This document shows positions 1 to 9,008 of a stretch of DNA of 64,000 bases, one piece after another. Position 1 is the first letter of the stretch; every line of letters starts with the position of its first letter. Below the pieces are notes generated by a model. That model was given only the letters and a program-made list of their open reading frames with translations. It searched no databases and had not been told where the DNA came from. A program made the position numbers and the translations under genes. Origin of the DNA: Allorhizobium borbori (GTDB lineage Bacteria; Pseudomonadota; Alphaproteobacteria; Rhizobiales; Rhizobiaceae); NCBI RefSeq assembly GCF_014196535.1, contig NZ_JACIDU010000004.1, forward strand, positions 124,001 through 188,000. The letters are read 5' to 3'.

Positions 1-829
1 CGAAGGTCTCCTTCAAGCGCCAACAGATATCGAGATAGGGCAGGCCGGGCTTGACCATCAGCATATCAGCCCCTTCTTCCACATCGAGCGCTGCATCGCG
101 CACGGCTTCGGTGCCGTTGGCGGGGTCGATGTAATAGCTCTTCTTGTCGCCCTTCAGCAGGCCGCCGGTCGAAATCGCCTCGCGATAGGGACCGTAGCAG
201 CCGGAGGCGAACTTCGTGGCATAGGCCATGATGCCGACATTCTGAAAACCGGCGGCGTCCAGTCCCTTGCGGATGGCGCCGATGCGCCCGTCCATCATTT
301 CCGATGGTGCGATGATGTCGGAGCCGGCCTCGGCTTGCAGTATCGCGGCCTGAACCACCTGCTCGACGGTTTCATCATTGACGATCTCGTCGCCGCGCAG
401 AATGCCGTCATGGCCATGACTGGTGAAGGGATCGAGCGCCACATCGGTAATGACGCCGATGTTCGGCACGGCCTTTTTGATGGCGCGCGTGGCAGCATTG
501 ATGAGGTTGCTGGCTTCAAGCGCATTGGAACCGGTCTCGTCGCGCAGTTCCATTTCGATGTTCGGGAAGGTGGCTATGGCGGGTATGCCGAGATCGGCCG
601 CCTCGCGCACAGCCTCGACGGCAACATCCACGCTCATGCGGTTTACGCCGGGCATGGCCGGGATCGGTTCGCAGATGTTGGTGCCGGGGACGAGAAAGAT
701 CGGCCAGATCAGATCATCGACGGTCAGGTGATTTTCCTGCACCAGCCGGCGTGTCCAGTCGGCCTTGCGGTTGCGCCGCATGCGGCGGTGGCCGGTAATC
801 TCGTCGACCAGATGTGTCTTGTCCTGCAT
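1..829 (-). CDS. hemB: Delta-aminolevulinic acid dehydratase (porphobilinogen synthase), 3' end outside window
   Basis: The enzyme condenses two 5-aminolevulinate molecules to porphobilinogen, an early cytosolic step of haem biosynthesis. Translating leftward from the ATG at 829 gives 276 residues with no stop before the window edge; the family is about 335 long, so roughly 60 C-terminal residues are missing. Both Schiff-base lysines are visible: K206 in YATKFAS and K260 in MLMVKPG. The metal site reads DPFTSHGHDG (about residues 133-142), with Ser and Asp where zinc-dependent enzymes carry cysteines, as in the Mg-dependent rhizobial type. The start MQDKTHLVDE matches the usual rhizobial N-terminus. 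The next gene upstream, also leftward, ends 111 bp away, so hemB probably has its own promoter there. Recognised with high confidence. Confidence 0.96.
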   Translation of the reverse strand, partial: MQDKTHLVDEITGHRRMRRNRKADWTRRLVQENHLTVDDLIWPIFLVPGTNICEPIPAMPGVNRMSVDVAVEAVREAADLGIPAIATFPNIEMELRDETGSNALEASNLINAATRAIKKAVPNIGVITDVALDPFTSHGHDGILRGDEIVNDETVEQVVQAAILQAEAGSDIIAPSEMMDGRIGAIRKGLDAAGFQNVGIMAYATKFASGCYGPYREAISTGGLLKGDKKSYYIDPANGTEAVRDAALDVEEGADMLMVKPGLPYLDICWRLKETF

Positions 830-940
830 GGTTTGGCGTCCCTTGCTGCCGTCAATTGTCTTTTGCTGATTATCACTAAGCCCCCAGCCGGAAAACTGCC
901 TATTTCCGCCTGCAAGTGGGGTGTTTTGGCGCAGGCTGTC

Positions 941-1321
941 CTACCGGGCGTTCTGCGGCAGGCCATCGGCAATCTCGTAGTAATCACCCTTGTCCGCCAC
1001 GAAGATGTGGAGTGCGAGCCGGGTGTTCGTCGCCCCGTCGAAGGCGCCCATGGCGATGGCGATCCAGTCCCGGTGCGGCGGATCGAAGAATAGCGAGGAA
1101 CCGCAGACCGAACAGAAGCCGCGCCGCACCTTTTCGGATGACGAGTACCATCGCACGAATTCGTCTCCTTCGACGAAAAGCCGGTCCTTCGCCACTTCGG
1201 TCGATGCGAAGTAGTGGCCGGAGTGCTTGCGGCATCTGGAGCAATGGCAGGCATCGGGCGGGGCAAGTTCCCCTTCGACCCTGAACGTGATCTTTCCGCA
1301 AAGACAGGAGCCGCGATGCAT
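941..1321 (-). CDS. GFA (glutathione-dependent formaldehyde-activating enzyme-like) family protein
   Basis: A 126-residue protein with the zinc ligand layout of the GFA/CENP-V fold: CLCG near residues 6-9, CHCSRC near 25-30 and CSVCG near 70-74. Family members are small cytosolic zinc proteins; a few act on the glutathione-formaldehyde adduct, but most have no proven substrate, so the name gives the fold and not a reaction. The ATG at 1321 is preceded on its strand by a purine-rich GGGAAACATC leader. It lies upstream of hemB on the same strand with a 111 bp gap, and co-transcription is possible but not shown. Confidence 0.85.
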   Translation of the reverse strand: MHRGSCLCGKITFRVEGELAPPDACHCSRCRKHSGHYFASTEVAKDRLFVEGDEFVRWYSSSEKVRRGFCSVCGSSLFFDPPHRDWIAIAMGAFDGATNTRLALHIFVADKGDYYEIADGLPQNAR

Positions 1322-1490
1322 GATGTTTCCCTCAAGCTTTCTGGATGCGGTGATCTTTGCCGGATTTACCGGTCATGCCCAGAGTGAAAATGACCGAAGC
1401 ATGGCCGCTCGCTCACGGTGCGACGTATGAAACGGGGGAAGGTGGGGCGGCCATCTGGCGGGTGAGGGCGCTTGCCCTTATCCTCCGCCT

Positions 1491-1928
1491 ATGGAGACCG
1501 ATTCGAAAGGCACACCGAGAAATACGCTGACCGAGACCCTGTTCGTGGTGTTCCTGCGAATGGTGGCGGTGTCGTGTTTCTGGTTCGGCCTGCAATATTG
1601 GGCGATGCTGGTGGGTTATGCCGGGGGCGGCATGGCGCGCTTCGACCTGTTGCTGCCTGCCTGGCGGGCAGCCGGCGTTTCGCTGGCCGTCGTCTTTCCC
1701 GTAGCGGCATTGGGGCTGTGGCTGGCGGTCTCCTGGGGGCCGGTCATCTGGATCTGTGCCGCGCTGGGGCAGGTTCTGATGTATACGGTGTGGCGGGACG
1801 TCTTCGGCAGCAATATTCTGGTTCCGGCCATGCATGCGCTGATCGTCACCGTTTACGCGCTTTTCCGCATCGCGCTCTTCCTGGAACGGCGCGAAAAGGC
1901 CAGCCGGGTAAGCTCCGGTTTACCCTGA
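1491..1928 (+). CDS. DUF6163 family integral membrane protein
   Basis: A 145-residue protein with about four hydrophobic stretches (roughly residues 18-42, 58-80, 82-104 and 112-132) and a short polar N-terminus, so an inner-membrane protein. It resembles the rhizobial DUF6163 family, which has no known function. The start is the ATG at 1491; no strong ribosome-binding site precedes it, so the start is less sure than the frame. It is followed by ldtR after 126 bp. In Rhizobiaceae a gene of this type commonly sits between hemB and the MarR-type regulator, which agrees with the context here. Confidence 0.75.
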   Translation: METDSKGTPRNTLTETLFVVFLRMVAVSCFWFGLQYWAMLVGYAGGGMARFDLLLPAWRAAGVSLAVVFPVAALGLWLAVSWGPVIWICAALGQVLMYTVWRDVFGSNILVPAMHALIVTVYALFRIALFLERREKASRVSSGLP

Positions 1929-2054
1929 TTGATGCGGGTTCGCTGGTAAGGGGCTGTTAAGGCTGCGTTTTAAGTAGAATTTTATGGGTATTCGATAGGG
2001 TCTCACTCAAGGCGGGAACAAAAGAAACACCGCCACCAAAACAGTGAGGCAGTC

Positions 2055-2570
2055 ATGATCAACACCAAGTCCAAACAGCAGCCGCAGCCCGTTCACGAAG
2101 AGCAGGAAGAAGCCCTGCGTTCGCTCTACCTCGAATCGCTGCATCTGGTGGAACGTCTCCATCGCCGTCTTCTCGACGTTATCAAGGACGAGTTCGACCG
2201 TCAGGGGCGCTCCGATGTCAACGCCGTTCAGGCCCTTCTCCTGTTCAATATCGGCAACTCCGAACTGACCGCCGGTGAACTGCGCTCGCGCGGCTTCTAT
2301 CTCGGCTCGAACGTTTCCTATAACGTCAAGAAACTGGTCGACCTCGGCTTCATCAACCACAAGCGCTCGCGTATCGACCGTCGCTCGGTCCGCATCAGCC
2401 TGACCGATAAGGGCCAGGAAATCGCCGAAACGGTTGCCAAGCTCTATGAGCGCCATGTCGGTTCGATCCAGAAGGTCGGTGGTATCGGTGAGAGCGAGTT
2501 TTCGGAAATGAACAAGCTGCTCCAGCGCCTCGACCGCTTCTGGAACGACACCATCGCCTATCGCATGTAA
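2055..2570 (+). CDS. ldtR: MarR/winged-helix regulator LdtR
   Basis: A 171-residue DNA-binding protein. A winged-helix core spans about residues 50-130: helix-turn-helix around ELTAGELRSRGFYLGS and wing around RSRIDRRSVRISLT. Flanking helices form the dimer interface typical of MarR proteins. In Liberibacter and other Rhizobiales, LdtR controls an adjacent L,D-transpeptidase and osmotic-stress genes; that is family knowledge. Here the next rightward gene is such a transpeptidase, which supports the name. A perfect 8 bp hairpin (2571-2588) directly abuts the stop codon, and a stronger dyad lies at 2633-2670. Confidence 0.88.
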   Translation: MINTKSKQQPQPVHEEQEEALRSLYLESLHLVERLHRRLLDVIKDEFDRQGRSDVNAVQALLLFNIGNSELTAGELRSRGFYLGSNVSYNVKKLVDLGFINHKRSRIDRRSVRISLTDKGQEIAETVAKLYERHVGSIQKVGGIGESEFSEMNKLLQRLDRFWNDTIAYRM

Positions 2571-2942
2571 TTGCGGCGGTCGCCGCAAGAGCAAAAACAA
2601 AATCGCGGCACGCTTTCTCCCGGGGGAAACGAAAACCGGACACGTCCTGACGGGCGTGTCCGGTTTCCTTGTGTTCACGCGCGGTTGAACGCGGGCCACG
2701 GCCATGCGACACGAATTGGCCATATTGATATGTGACCGCAATTGCAGGGAAAAGGGCTGAAGACTCAGGTTTTTCGAAGCCGGCGGCGGTAACGTGTTGA
2801 ACGCGACGCGCCGCAATGCTTAAGCCTTTCCAAAGAAGAGCGGGCCTCGGTGCGGCTTTGTTAACGATGATCGATCATGATCCGCGTGCAGTCCGACAGT
2901 GGCTGGCCCGAAGTGCGTGGAATGAACGAGATGGTGCGATAG
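2571..2942. other. Intergenic region ldtR-ldtP
   Basis: A 372 bp gap. It holds a compact hairpin right after the ldtR stop (TTGCGGCG/CGCCGCAA, 2571-2588), a terminator-like dyad (2633-2670), a short inverted pair GTTCA-N8-TGAAC just downstream of that, and a GATCGATCATGATC palindromic stretch near 2870. The remainder should contain the ldtP promoter and possibly an LdtR operator, but I cannot identify either with confidence. No convincing coding sequence is present on either strand. Confidence 0.6.
2633..2670 (+). terminator. Rho-independent terminator after ldtR
   Basis: A perfect 12 bp stem, AAACCGGACACG paired with CGTGTCCGGTTT, with a 10-nt loop and a pyrimidine/T-rich 3' side (TTTCCTT). 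It lies 62 bp after the ldtR stop, so ldtR and ldtP are probably separate transcripts. Confidence 0.65.
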
Positions 2943-4268
2943 ATGTCAGATAAGACCGGAATGGATGTGTTTTCTCGCCGCGCGGTGTTGCGTTCGGCTC
3001 TTTCGGCAGGGGCCGCGGCTCTGGCCGCACCGGCCTTTGCCCAGTCGGCCATGGATGATATTATCAATGCGCCCCGTCGCGGTAACTGGGACGACCAGTT
3101 CGACGCCAAGGTTTCGCGCGCGGCCGTCAACGTCACGTCCAACAACCCGATCCTCGGCCCGGGCTCGGCCCAGAACGTGCAACTGGCGATGTCTCAGTAT
3201 CAGATGATCGTTTCGAACGGTGGTTGGCCGCAGGTGCCGGAAACGGCAAAGCCGCTCCAGCTTGGCGCCGTCGACTCGTCCGTGCAGGCCCTGCGCCAGC
3301 GCCTGATGATCTCCGGCGACCTGCCGCGCGATGCCGGCGTGTCCAGTTCCTTCGATTCCTACGTCGATGGCGCGGTGAAGCGCTTCCAGGCCCGTCATGG
3401 CTTGCCGACTGATGGTGTCATGGGCGAATATACGATGAAGGCGATCAACGTGCCCGCCACGACGCGCCTGACGCAGCTCCAGACCAATATGGTGCGTCTG
3501 CAATCCATGTCGGGTGATCTCGGCCCGCGTTTCGTCACCGTGAACGTGCCCGCCGCCATGGTCGAGGCTGTGGAAAGTGGCCGTGTGGTGATGCGCAATA
3601 CCGCCGTCGTGGGCCGCATCAGCCGCCCGACCCACCTCATCAATTCCAAGATTTACGAAGTCATCCTCAATCCTTACTGGACTGCGCCGCGCTCGATCGT
3701 CGAAAAGGACATCGTGCCGCTGATGCGCAAGGACCCGACCTATCTGGAAAAGAACAACATCCGTCTGATCGACGGGCAGGGCAACGAAGTGAGCCCCTCC
3801 AGCGTCGACTGGAATGCGCCGAAGGCGCCGAACCTGATGTTCCGTCAGGACCCCGGCAAGATCAACGCGATGTCGTCCACCAAGATCAACTTTCATAACC
3901 CGAACAACGAATACATGCACGACACGCCCTCGCAGGGCCTGTTCAACAAGCTCATGCGCTTCGAATCGTCGGGCTGCGTGCGCGTGCAGAACGTTCGTGA
4001 CCTCGTGCTGTGGATTCTCAAGGATACGCCCGGCTGGGACCGCCAGCACGTCGAGCAGGTGATCGCCAGCCGGCAGAACACGCCGATCAGGTTGCAGCAG
4101 GAAGTGCCGGTCTATTTCGTCTACATCACCGCTTGGTCGGCCAAGGACGGCGTCGTGCAGTTCCGCGACGACATCTATGAGAAGGACGGCGACCAGCAGC
4201 TCGCGCTCCAGACGACGACCGGCGTCGAGCCTGTCTCCAGCGACGACGACCTGCTTCCGCGCAACTGA
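2943..4268 (+). CDS. ldtP: L,D-transpeptidase (YkuD fold) with Tat-type signal and peptidoglycan-binding domain
   Basis: A 441-residue exported cell-wall enzyme that forms or remodels 3-3 crosslinks in peptidoglycan. The N-terminus carries a twin-arginine-like motif, SRRAVLRS (about residues 12-19), followed by a hydrophobic stretch ending in APAFAQS. A peptidoglycan-binding-type domain lies around residues 110-165 (FQARHGLPTDGVMG). The YkuD catalytic domain spans about 195-370 and ends in HDTPSQGLFNK...SSGCVRV, with nucleophile C345. The ATG at 2943 is used; an alternative ATG lies six codons later. LdtR, encoded just upstream, is known to regulate this type of gene in Rhizobiales. A strong terminator follows at 4293. 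Confidence 0.92.
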   Translation: MSDKTGMDVFSRRAVLRSALSAGAAALAAPAFAQSAMDDIINAPRRGNWDDQFDAKVSRAAVNVTSNNPILGPGSAQNVQLAMSQYQMIVSNGGWPQVPETAKPLQLGAVDSSVQALRQRLMISGDLPRDAGVSSSFDSYVDGAVKRFQARHGLPTDGVMGEYTMKAINVPATTRLTQLQTNMVRLQSMSGDLGPRFVTVNVPAAMVEAVESGRVVMRNTAVVGRISRPTHLINSKIYEVILNPYWTAPRSIVEKDIVPLMRKDPTYLEKNNIRLIDGQGNEVSPSSVDWNAPKAPNLMFRQDPGKINAMSSTKINFHNPNNEYMHDTPSQGLFNKLMRFESSGCVRVQNVRDLVLWILKDTPGWDRQHVEQVIASRQNTPIRLQQEVPVYFVYITAWSAKDGVVQFRDDIYEKDGDQQLALQTTTGVEPVSSDDDLLPRN

Positions 4269-4292
4269 TCTTTCGTTCTGACCAAGAATTTC

Positions 4293-4326
4293 ACCGGCCG
4301 CGCACCTTCCGCGGCCGGTTTGCTTT
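4293..4326 (+). terminator. Rho-independent terminator after ldtP
   Basis: A perfect 10 bp GC-rich stem, ACCGGCCGCG/CGCGGCCGGT, with a 7-nt loop followed by TTTGCTTTT. It lies 24 bp after the ldtP stop and separates it from the glyA transcript. Confidence 0.8.
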
Positions 4327-4453
4327 TCCGCCGCCGCCCGGTTTCAAGCGCGAATAGCGCGACAACGCGGGGTAAAATGCGTGTTGCATATTGCTCTTGG
4401 CGGGGCAGGCGGATAATACCCCTTCGCATCCGTTTGTCGCAGGAGCCCTTGCC

Positions 4454-5746
4454 ATGTCCAACCTCGAAGCCTTCTTCAATCGCCCGCTCGCAGAGACCGA
4501 TCCGGACATCTTCGGCGCCATCGGCAAGGAGCTCGGTCGTCAGCGCCACGAGATCGAACTGATCGCCTCTGAAAACATCGTTTCCCGCGCCGTTCTCGAG
4601 GCGCAGGGCTCGATCATGACCAACAAGTATGCCGAGGGCTATCCGGGCAAGCGCTATTACGGCGGCTGCCAGTTCGTCGATATCGCCGAGGAACTCGCCA
4701 TCGAGCGCGCCAAGAAGCTGTTCGGCGTTAACTTCGCCAACGTCCAGCCGAATTCCGGTTCGCAGATGAACCAGGCCGTGTTCCTCGCGCTGCTTCAGCC
4801 GGGTGACACCTTCATGGGTCTCGACCTGAACTCCGGGGGGCACCTGACCCACGGTTCGCCGGTCAATATGTCCGGTAAGTGGTTCAACGTCGTGTCCTAC
4901 GGCGTGCGCGAGGAAGATCACCTTCTCGACATGGACGACATTGCCGAGAAGGCGCGCAAGAACAAGCCGAAGCTCATCGTGGCTGGCGGCACCGCCTATT
5001 CGCGTATCTGGGACTGGAAGCGCTTCCGCGAGATCGCCGACGAAGTCGGCGCCTACCTGATGGTCGACATGGCCCACATCGCCGGCCTCGTTGCCGGTGG
5101 CCAGCACCCGTCGCCGTTCCCGCATTGCCACGTCGCCACCACGACGACGCACAAGTCCCTGCGCGGCCCGCGCGGCGGCATGATCCTGACCAACGACGAG
5201 GATCTGGCCAAGAAGTTCAACTCTGCCGTTTTCCCCGGCCTGCAGGGCGGCCCGCTGATGCACGTCATCGCCGCCAAGGCCGTGGCTTTCCAGGAGGCGC
5301 TGCAGCCGGAATTCAAGGAATACGCCGCGCAGATCGTCAAGAACGCCAAGGCGCTGGCCGAGACGCTGGTTGAAGGCGGTCTGGACATCGTGTCCGGCGG
5401 CACGGACAACCACCTCATGCTGGTCGATCTTCGCAAGAAGAACGCGACCGGCAAGCGCGCCGAGGCTGCTCTTGGCCGCGCCTATATCACCTGCAACAAG
5501 AATGGCATTCCCTTCGATCCGGAAAAGCCCTTCGTCACCTCCGGCGTCCGTCTCGGCACGCCGGCCGGCACGACGCGCGGCTTCAAGGAAGCGGAATTCC
5601 GTGAAATCGGCAAGCTGATCGTGGAAGTACTCGATGGTCTGAAGGTCGCCAATTCCGACGAAGGCAACGCCGCCGTCGAGGCTGCCGTCCGCTCCAAGGT
5701 CGAGGCTCTGACCGGCCGCTTCCCGATGTATGGCTATCTGGCGTAA
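4454..5746 (+). CDS. glyA: Serine hydroxymethyltransferase
   Basis: PLP enzyme, 430 residues, interconverting serine plus tetrahydrofolate with glycine plus 5,10-methylene-tetrahydrofolate; the main cytosolic source of one-carbon units. The PLP lysine is K234 in [12 protein letters not shown]. The N-terminal [11 protein letters not shown] and [13 protein letters not shown] motifs are intact. The frame is open upstream of 4454, but the ATG there (MSNLEAFF) has a good AGGAG at 4441-4445 and gives the standard family length, so the longer reading is rejected. nrdR starts 9 bp after the stop and ribD 3 bp after nrdR, suggesting one transcript linking folate, nucleotide and riboflavin functions. 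Confidence 0.97.
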   Translation: MSNLEAFFNRPLAETDPDIFGAIGKELGRQRHEIELIASENIVSRAVLEAQGSIMTNKYAEGYPGKRYYGGCQFVDIAEELAIERAKKLFGVNFANVQPNSGSQMNQAVFLALLQPGDTFMGLDLNSGGHLTHGSPVNMSGKWFNVVSYGVREEDHLLDMDDIAEKARKNKPKLIVAGGTAYSRIWDWKRFREIADEVGAYLMVDMAHIAGLVAGGQHPSPFPHCHVATTTTHKSLRGPRGGMILTNDEDLAKKFNSAVFPGLQGGPLMHVIAAKAVAFQEALQPEFKEYAAQIVKNAKALAETLVEGGLDIVSGGTDNHLMLVDLRKKNATGKRAEAALGRAYITCNKNGIPFDPEKPFVTSGVRLGTPAGTTRGFKEAEFREIGKLIVEVLDGLKVANSDEGNAAVEAAVRSKVEALTGRFPMYGYLA

Positions 5747-5755
5747 GGGCTCGCC

Positions 5756-6235
5756 ATGCGCTGCCCCTTCTGCGGTTCGGAAGATACCCAGGTGAAGGAT
5801 TCGCGCCCGGCGGAGGATGGCACGTCCATCCGCCGCCGGCGTATCTGCCCGGATTGCGGCGGCCGCTTCACCACCTTTGAACGGGTCCAGCTTCGCGAAC
5901 TCATGGTCGTGAAGAAGACAGGCCGCAAGGTGCCTTTCGACCGCAACAAGCTGGTGCGCTCTTTCCAGATCGCCCTGCGCAAACGCCCCGTCGATGCCGA
6001 CCGCATCGAACGTGCCGTTTCGGGTATCGCCCGGCGGCTGGAAAGCTCCGGCGAAACGGAAATCACCTCGGAAGAAATCGGCCTGCAGGTGCTGGAGGCG
6101 CTGAAGAGCCTTGATGACGTGGGCTTCGTGCGCTACGCCTCGGTCTACCGCGATTTCTCCCACGCCGAGGATTTCGAGAAGGTGATCGAGGAAATTAACG
6201 CCAAGATTGCCCGCGATCCCGGTCTGGGTGGTTAA
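5756..6235 (+). CDS. nrdR: Transcriptional repressor NrdR
   Basis: A 159-residue repressor of ribonucleotide reductase genes. It has an N-terminal zinc ribbon (CPFCGS near residues 3-8, CPDCGGRF near 31-38) and an ATP-cone domain from about residue 49 ([19 protein letters not shown]), which senses ATP/dATP. Length and motifs are standard. It sits between glyA and ribD with gaps of 9 and 3 bp, the arrangement usual in Alphaproteobacteria. Confidence 0.97.
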   Translation: MRCPFCGSEDTQVKDSRPAEDGTSIRRRRICPDCGGRFTTFERVQLRELMVVKKTGRKVPFDRNKLVRSFQIALRKRPVDADRIERAVSGIARRLESSGETEITSEEIGLQVLEALKSLDDVGFVRYASVYRDFSHAEDFEKVIEEINAKIARDPGLGG

Positions 6236-6238
6236 GCC

Positions 6239-7321
6239 ATGACGGCGGCGCAAGACCGGCTCTTCATGGAAGAAGCCATCCGGATTTCGCGCCGCAACAA
6301 GGGTCAGACGGCTTCCAACCCCTGTGTCGGCTGCGTTATCGTCCGTGACGGCGAAATTGTCGGGCGCGGCGTGACCGCCCGTCTCGGTCGTCCCCATGCC
6401 GAACCGCAGGCGCTGGCCGATGCGGGCGAAAAGGCGAGGGGGGCGACGGCCTATGTTACCCTCGAACCCTGTTCCCATTTCGGCAAGACCCCGCCCTGCG
6501 CCAATGCGCTGGTCGCGGCGGGCGTTGCCCGGGTCGTCGTCGCGCTGACCGATCCCGATCCGCGGGTATCCGGGCGCGGCCTCGGCATTCTGGCGGATGC
6601 CGGCATTGCGGTGGAAAGCGGTGTGATGGAGGAGGAGGCGCGGCGCATGCTCGCGCCCTATCTCACCCGCCAGACGAAGAAGCGCAGCCATGTGATTCTG
6701 AAGCTTGCGGTTTCCGCCGATGGCATGATCGGTGTGAAGGGTGGCGGGCAGGTGGCGATCACCGGTCCGGAAGCCCGCGCCGAAGTCCATCGCTTGCGCG
6801 CCGAAAGCGACGCGATCCTTGTCGGTATCGGCACGGCGATCGCCGATAATCCCGAACTCACCGTGCGTCTGCCGGGAATGGAAGACCGTTCGCCGCTGCG
6901 CATCGTGCTGGATCGCGACCTGCGCCTTCCGCTGACCTCCAGGCTCGTGCAGACGGCAAAGGTCGTGCCTGTCATCGCCGTCGGTTCGCGCATCCATGGC
7001 GTTGGCTATGACGAGCGCCGTGCGGCGCTTGAGGCTGCGGGCGTCGAGGTCATCGAGACGGGGTCGCTTCCCGAACTTCTGGCGCTGCTCGGCGAACGCG
7101 GCATCAACGGCCTGATGGTCGAAGGCGGTGCGGTTGTGGCCGATGCCTTTCTCAAGGCCGGGCTGGTGGATGCGATCGCGCTTTATGAGGGGCCGGGCGA
7201 GATCGGCGCCGAAGGCATTGCATCGCCGCTGACGCGCGCCCATATCGGACCGGAATTCAGATTTTTGGGCGAAAGCCGCTTCGGCCCGGATCGCCGTTTC
7301 GACTACGAAAGGATTGACTGA
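6239..7321 (+). CDS. ribD: Bifunctional riboflavin deaminase/reductase RibD
   Basis: A 360-residue enzyme catalysing the second and third steps of riboflavin synthesis: deamination of the pyrimidine product of GTP, then reduction of its ribosyl chain. The N-terminal cytidine-deaminase-like domain has HAEPQAL (about residues 49-55) and zinc ligands in PCSHFGKTPPC (about 77-87). The C-terminal NADPH-dependent reductase domain begins near residue 145 (HVILKLAVSADG) and includes VEGGAVVADAF. The stop overlaps the ribE start by one base (TGATG), so the two are translationally coupled. Confidence 0.96.
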   Translation: MTAAQDRLFMEEAIRISRRNKGQTASNPCVGCVIVRDGEIVGRGVTARLGRPHAEPQALADAGEKARGATAYVTLEPCSHFGKTPPCANALVAAGVARVVVALTDPDPRVSGRGLGILADAGIAVESGVMEEEARRMLAPYLTRQTKKRSHVILKLAVSADGMIGVKGGGQVAITGPEARAEVHRLRAESDAILVGIGTAIADNPELTVRLPGMEDRSPLRIVLDRDLRLPLTSRLVQTAKVVPVIAVGSRIHGVGYDERRAALEAAGVEVIETGSLPELLALLGERGINGLMVEGGAVVADAFLKAGLVDAIALYEGPGEIGAEGIASPLTRAHIGPEFRFLGESRFGPDRRFDYERID

Positions 7322-7926
7322 TGTTCACGGGGATTGTCACCGATGTCGGAACCGTCGAAAGCATCACGCCGCTGAACGAGGGCATTCGCCTGCGCGTGGC
7401 GACCGCCTATGATCCGGCCACCATTGCCATCGGCGCCTCCATTGCCCATGCCGGTACCTGTCTGACGGTGACGACGCTGCCCGCCGAAGGCGACAATTCC
7501 CGCTGGTACGAGGTTGAGGCATGGGAGGAAGCACTTCGGCTGACGACCATCGCCGGATGGGTGCCTGGCACCCGTATCAATCTCGAACGCGCGCTGAAAG
7601 TGGGCGATGAACTCGGTGGCCATATCGTTTCCGGCCATGTCGATGGCACGGCGGAAATCCTGTCGATCACCCCGGAAGGCGACGCCCAGCGTTTCCGCCT
7701 GCGTGCACCGGATGAGTTCGCGAAATTCGTGGCCCCCAAGGGCTCTGTCACGCTCGACGGCACGTCGCTGACCGTGAATGCCGTGGATGGCTCGACCTTC
7801 GATGTCCTCATCATCAGCCACACGCTGGCCGTTACCACCTGGGGCGAACGCAAGGCGGGCGACAGGGTGAACTTCGAGGTGGACACGATGGCGCGCTATG
7901 CAGCGCGGCTGGCGGAGTTCGGCTGA
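7321..7926 (+). CDS. ribE: Riboflavin synthase (alpha subunit)
   Basis: A 201-residue enzyme that dismutates two 6,7-dimethyl-8-ribityllumazine molecules into riboflavin and a pyrimidine that is recycled to RibH. The signature MFTGIVTDVG is at the N-terminus, and the two internally repeated lumazine-binding domains show the paired motifs GTCLTV (about residue 41) and GTSLTV (about 142). The start overlaps the ribD stop by one base. A 133 bp gap with a 7 bp dyad (GCTTGCC/GGCAAGC) separates it from ribH. Confidence 0.96.
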   Translation: MFTGIVTDVGTVESITPLNEGIRLRVATAYDPATIAIGASIAHAGTCLTVTTLPAEGDNSRWYEVEAWEEALRLTTIAGWVPGTRINLERALKVGDELGGHIVSGHVDGTAEILSITPEGDAQRFRLRAPDEFAKFVAPKGSVTLDGTSLTVNAVDGSTFDVLIISHTLAVTTWGERKAGDRVNFEVDTMARYAARLAEFG

Positions 7927-8059
7927 ACATTCCGTTCAAACCTGCAAAAGCGTGAATTTGCTTGCCAGCAGGGGCAAGCCGTGGTTAGACGCGTCAATCC
8001 TGTAAGTACGTTGTTCCGTATCCCGGCCGCATGGCCGCTGAACCTGTTGGAAAACCGCG

Positions 8060-8512
8060 ATGTCTGCTCCTGCTCCGCACCTCCTCATCGTTGAGGCCCG
8101 CTTTTACGACGATATTTCCGATGCCCTGCTCGATGGCGCCAAGTCCGCGCTCGATGCTGCTGGCGCGAGCTACGATGTCGTGACCGTTCCCGGCGCGCTG
8201 GAAATTCCCGCTGCCATCGCCATGGCGTTGGATGGCATGGATTCCGGCACGGTTGCCTATGACGGCTTCGTGGCGCTCGGCATGGTCATTCGCGGCGAAA
8301 CCTATCACTTCGATATTGTTTCGAACGAATCGGCCCGCGCGCTGATGGATATCGCCGTCAGCGAATCCCTGCCCATCGGCAACGGCATCCTGACCGTCGA
8401 AAACGAGGCGCAGGCTTGGGCCCGTGCCCGCAAGTCCGAGCTGGACAAGGGTGGCTTCGCCGCCCGTGCGGCGCTGACGATGATCGAACTCAAAGACAAA
8501 CTGGGCGGCTGA
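8060..8512 (+). CDS. ribH: 6,7-dimethyl-8-ribityllumazine synthase
   Basis: A 150-residue enzyme that joins the ribityl-pyrimidine with 3,4-dihydroxy-2-butanone-4-phosphate to make lumazine, the RibE substrate. Recognised by [14 protein letters not shown], then [12 protein letters not shown] with the conserved catalytic His, followed by [10 protein letters not shown]. The stop precedes the nusB ATG by two bases, the common ribH-nusB pairing. I looked for an FMN riboswitch in the 133 bp upstream and did not see its conserved elements. Confidence 0.96.
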   Translation: MSAPAPHLLIVEARFYDDISDALLDGAKSALDAAGASYDVVTVPGALEIPAAIAMALDGMDSGTVAYDGFVALGMVIRGETYHFDIVSNESARALMDIAVSESLPIGNGILTVENEAQAWARARKSELDKGGFAARAALTMIELKDKLGG

Positions 8513-8514
8513 AC

Positions 8515-8997
8515 ATGACGCAGGACGACACCGGCCACCCGGTCAAACCGGCCAACCAGCGCGGCGCGGCACGTCTTGCCGCCGTGCAGGCCCTGTATCA
8601 GATGGATATCGGCGGCACAGGCGTTCTGGAAGTCGTGGCCGAATACGAGGCCTTCCGTCTCGGCCAGGAAGTCGATGGCGAAACCTATCTGAAGGCGGAT
8701 GCCGCCTGGTTCCGCTCCATCGTCGCCGGCGTGGTGCGTGACCAGACGAAGATCGACCCGCTGATCAAGTCAGCCCTGCAGGACGACTGGGCGCTGTCAC
8801 GCCTCGACAGTACGGTGCGCGCCATCCTGCGTGCCGGCACCTTCGAGATTCTGGAGCGCAAGGACGTGCCGATCCCGGTGATCGTCACCGAATATGTCGA
8901 GATCGCGCGCGCCTTCTTCGAGGAAGACGAACCGAAGCTCGTCAATGCCGTTCTCGATCGCATCGCCAAGCAGATGCGCGGAGACATTCGCAAGTAA
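8515..8997 (+). CDS. nusB: Transcription antitermination factor NusB
   Basis: A 160-residue all-helical RNA-binding protein that, with NusE (S10), binds boxA in rRNA leaders to prevent premature termination. Family sequence is visible in [18 protein letters not shown] near the N-terminus and [20 protein letters not shown] near the C-terminus. The frame extends upstream, but the ATG at 8515, two bases after the ribH stop, gives the normal length. It is followed 11 bp later by an MFS gene. Confidence 0.95.
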   Translation: MTQDDTGHPVKPANQRGAARLAAVQALYQMDIGGTGVLEVVAEYEAFRLGQEVDGETYLKADAAWFRSIVAGVVRDQTKIDPLIKSALQDDWALSRLDSTVRAILRAGTFEILERKDVPIPVIVTEYVEIARAFFEEDEPKLVNAVLDRIAKQMRGDIRK

Positions 8998-9008
8998 GGA
9001 ACAGACGC

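Noticed and set aside
4175-7243. Very long open frame opposite glyA, nrdR and ribD
   Set aside because: Antisense shadow of three well-supported genes in high-GC DNA; His/Arg/Gly-rich translation with no family resemblance. The same applies to long antisense frames at 33890-35770, 43866-46433, 47225-49081 and 50502-52832.
7927-8059. FMN riboswitch before ribH
   Set aside because: Conserved AGGG-type FMN aptamer segments are missing; only a 7 bp dyad is present.
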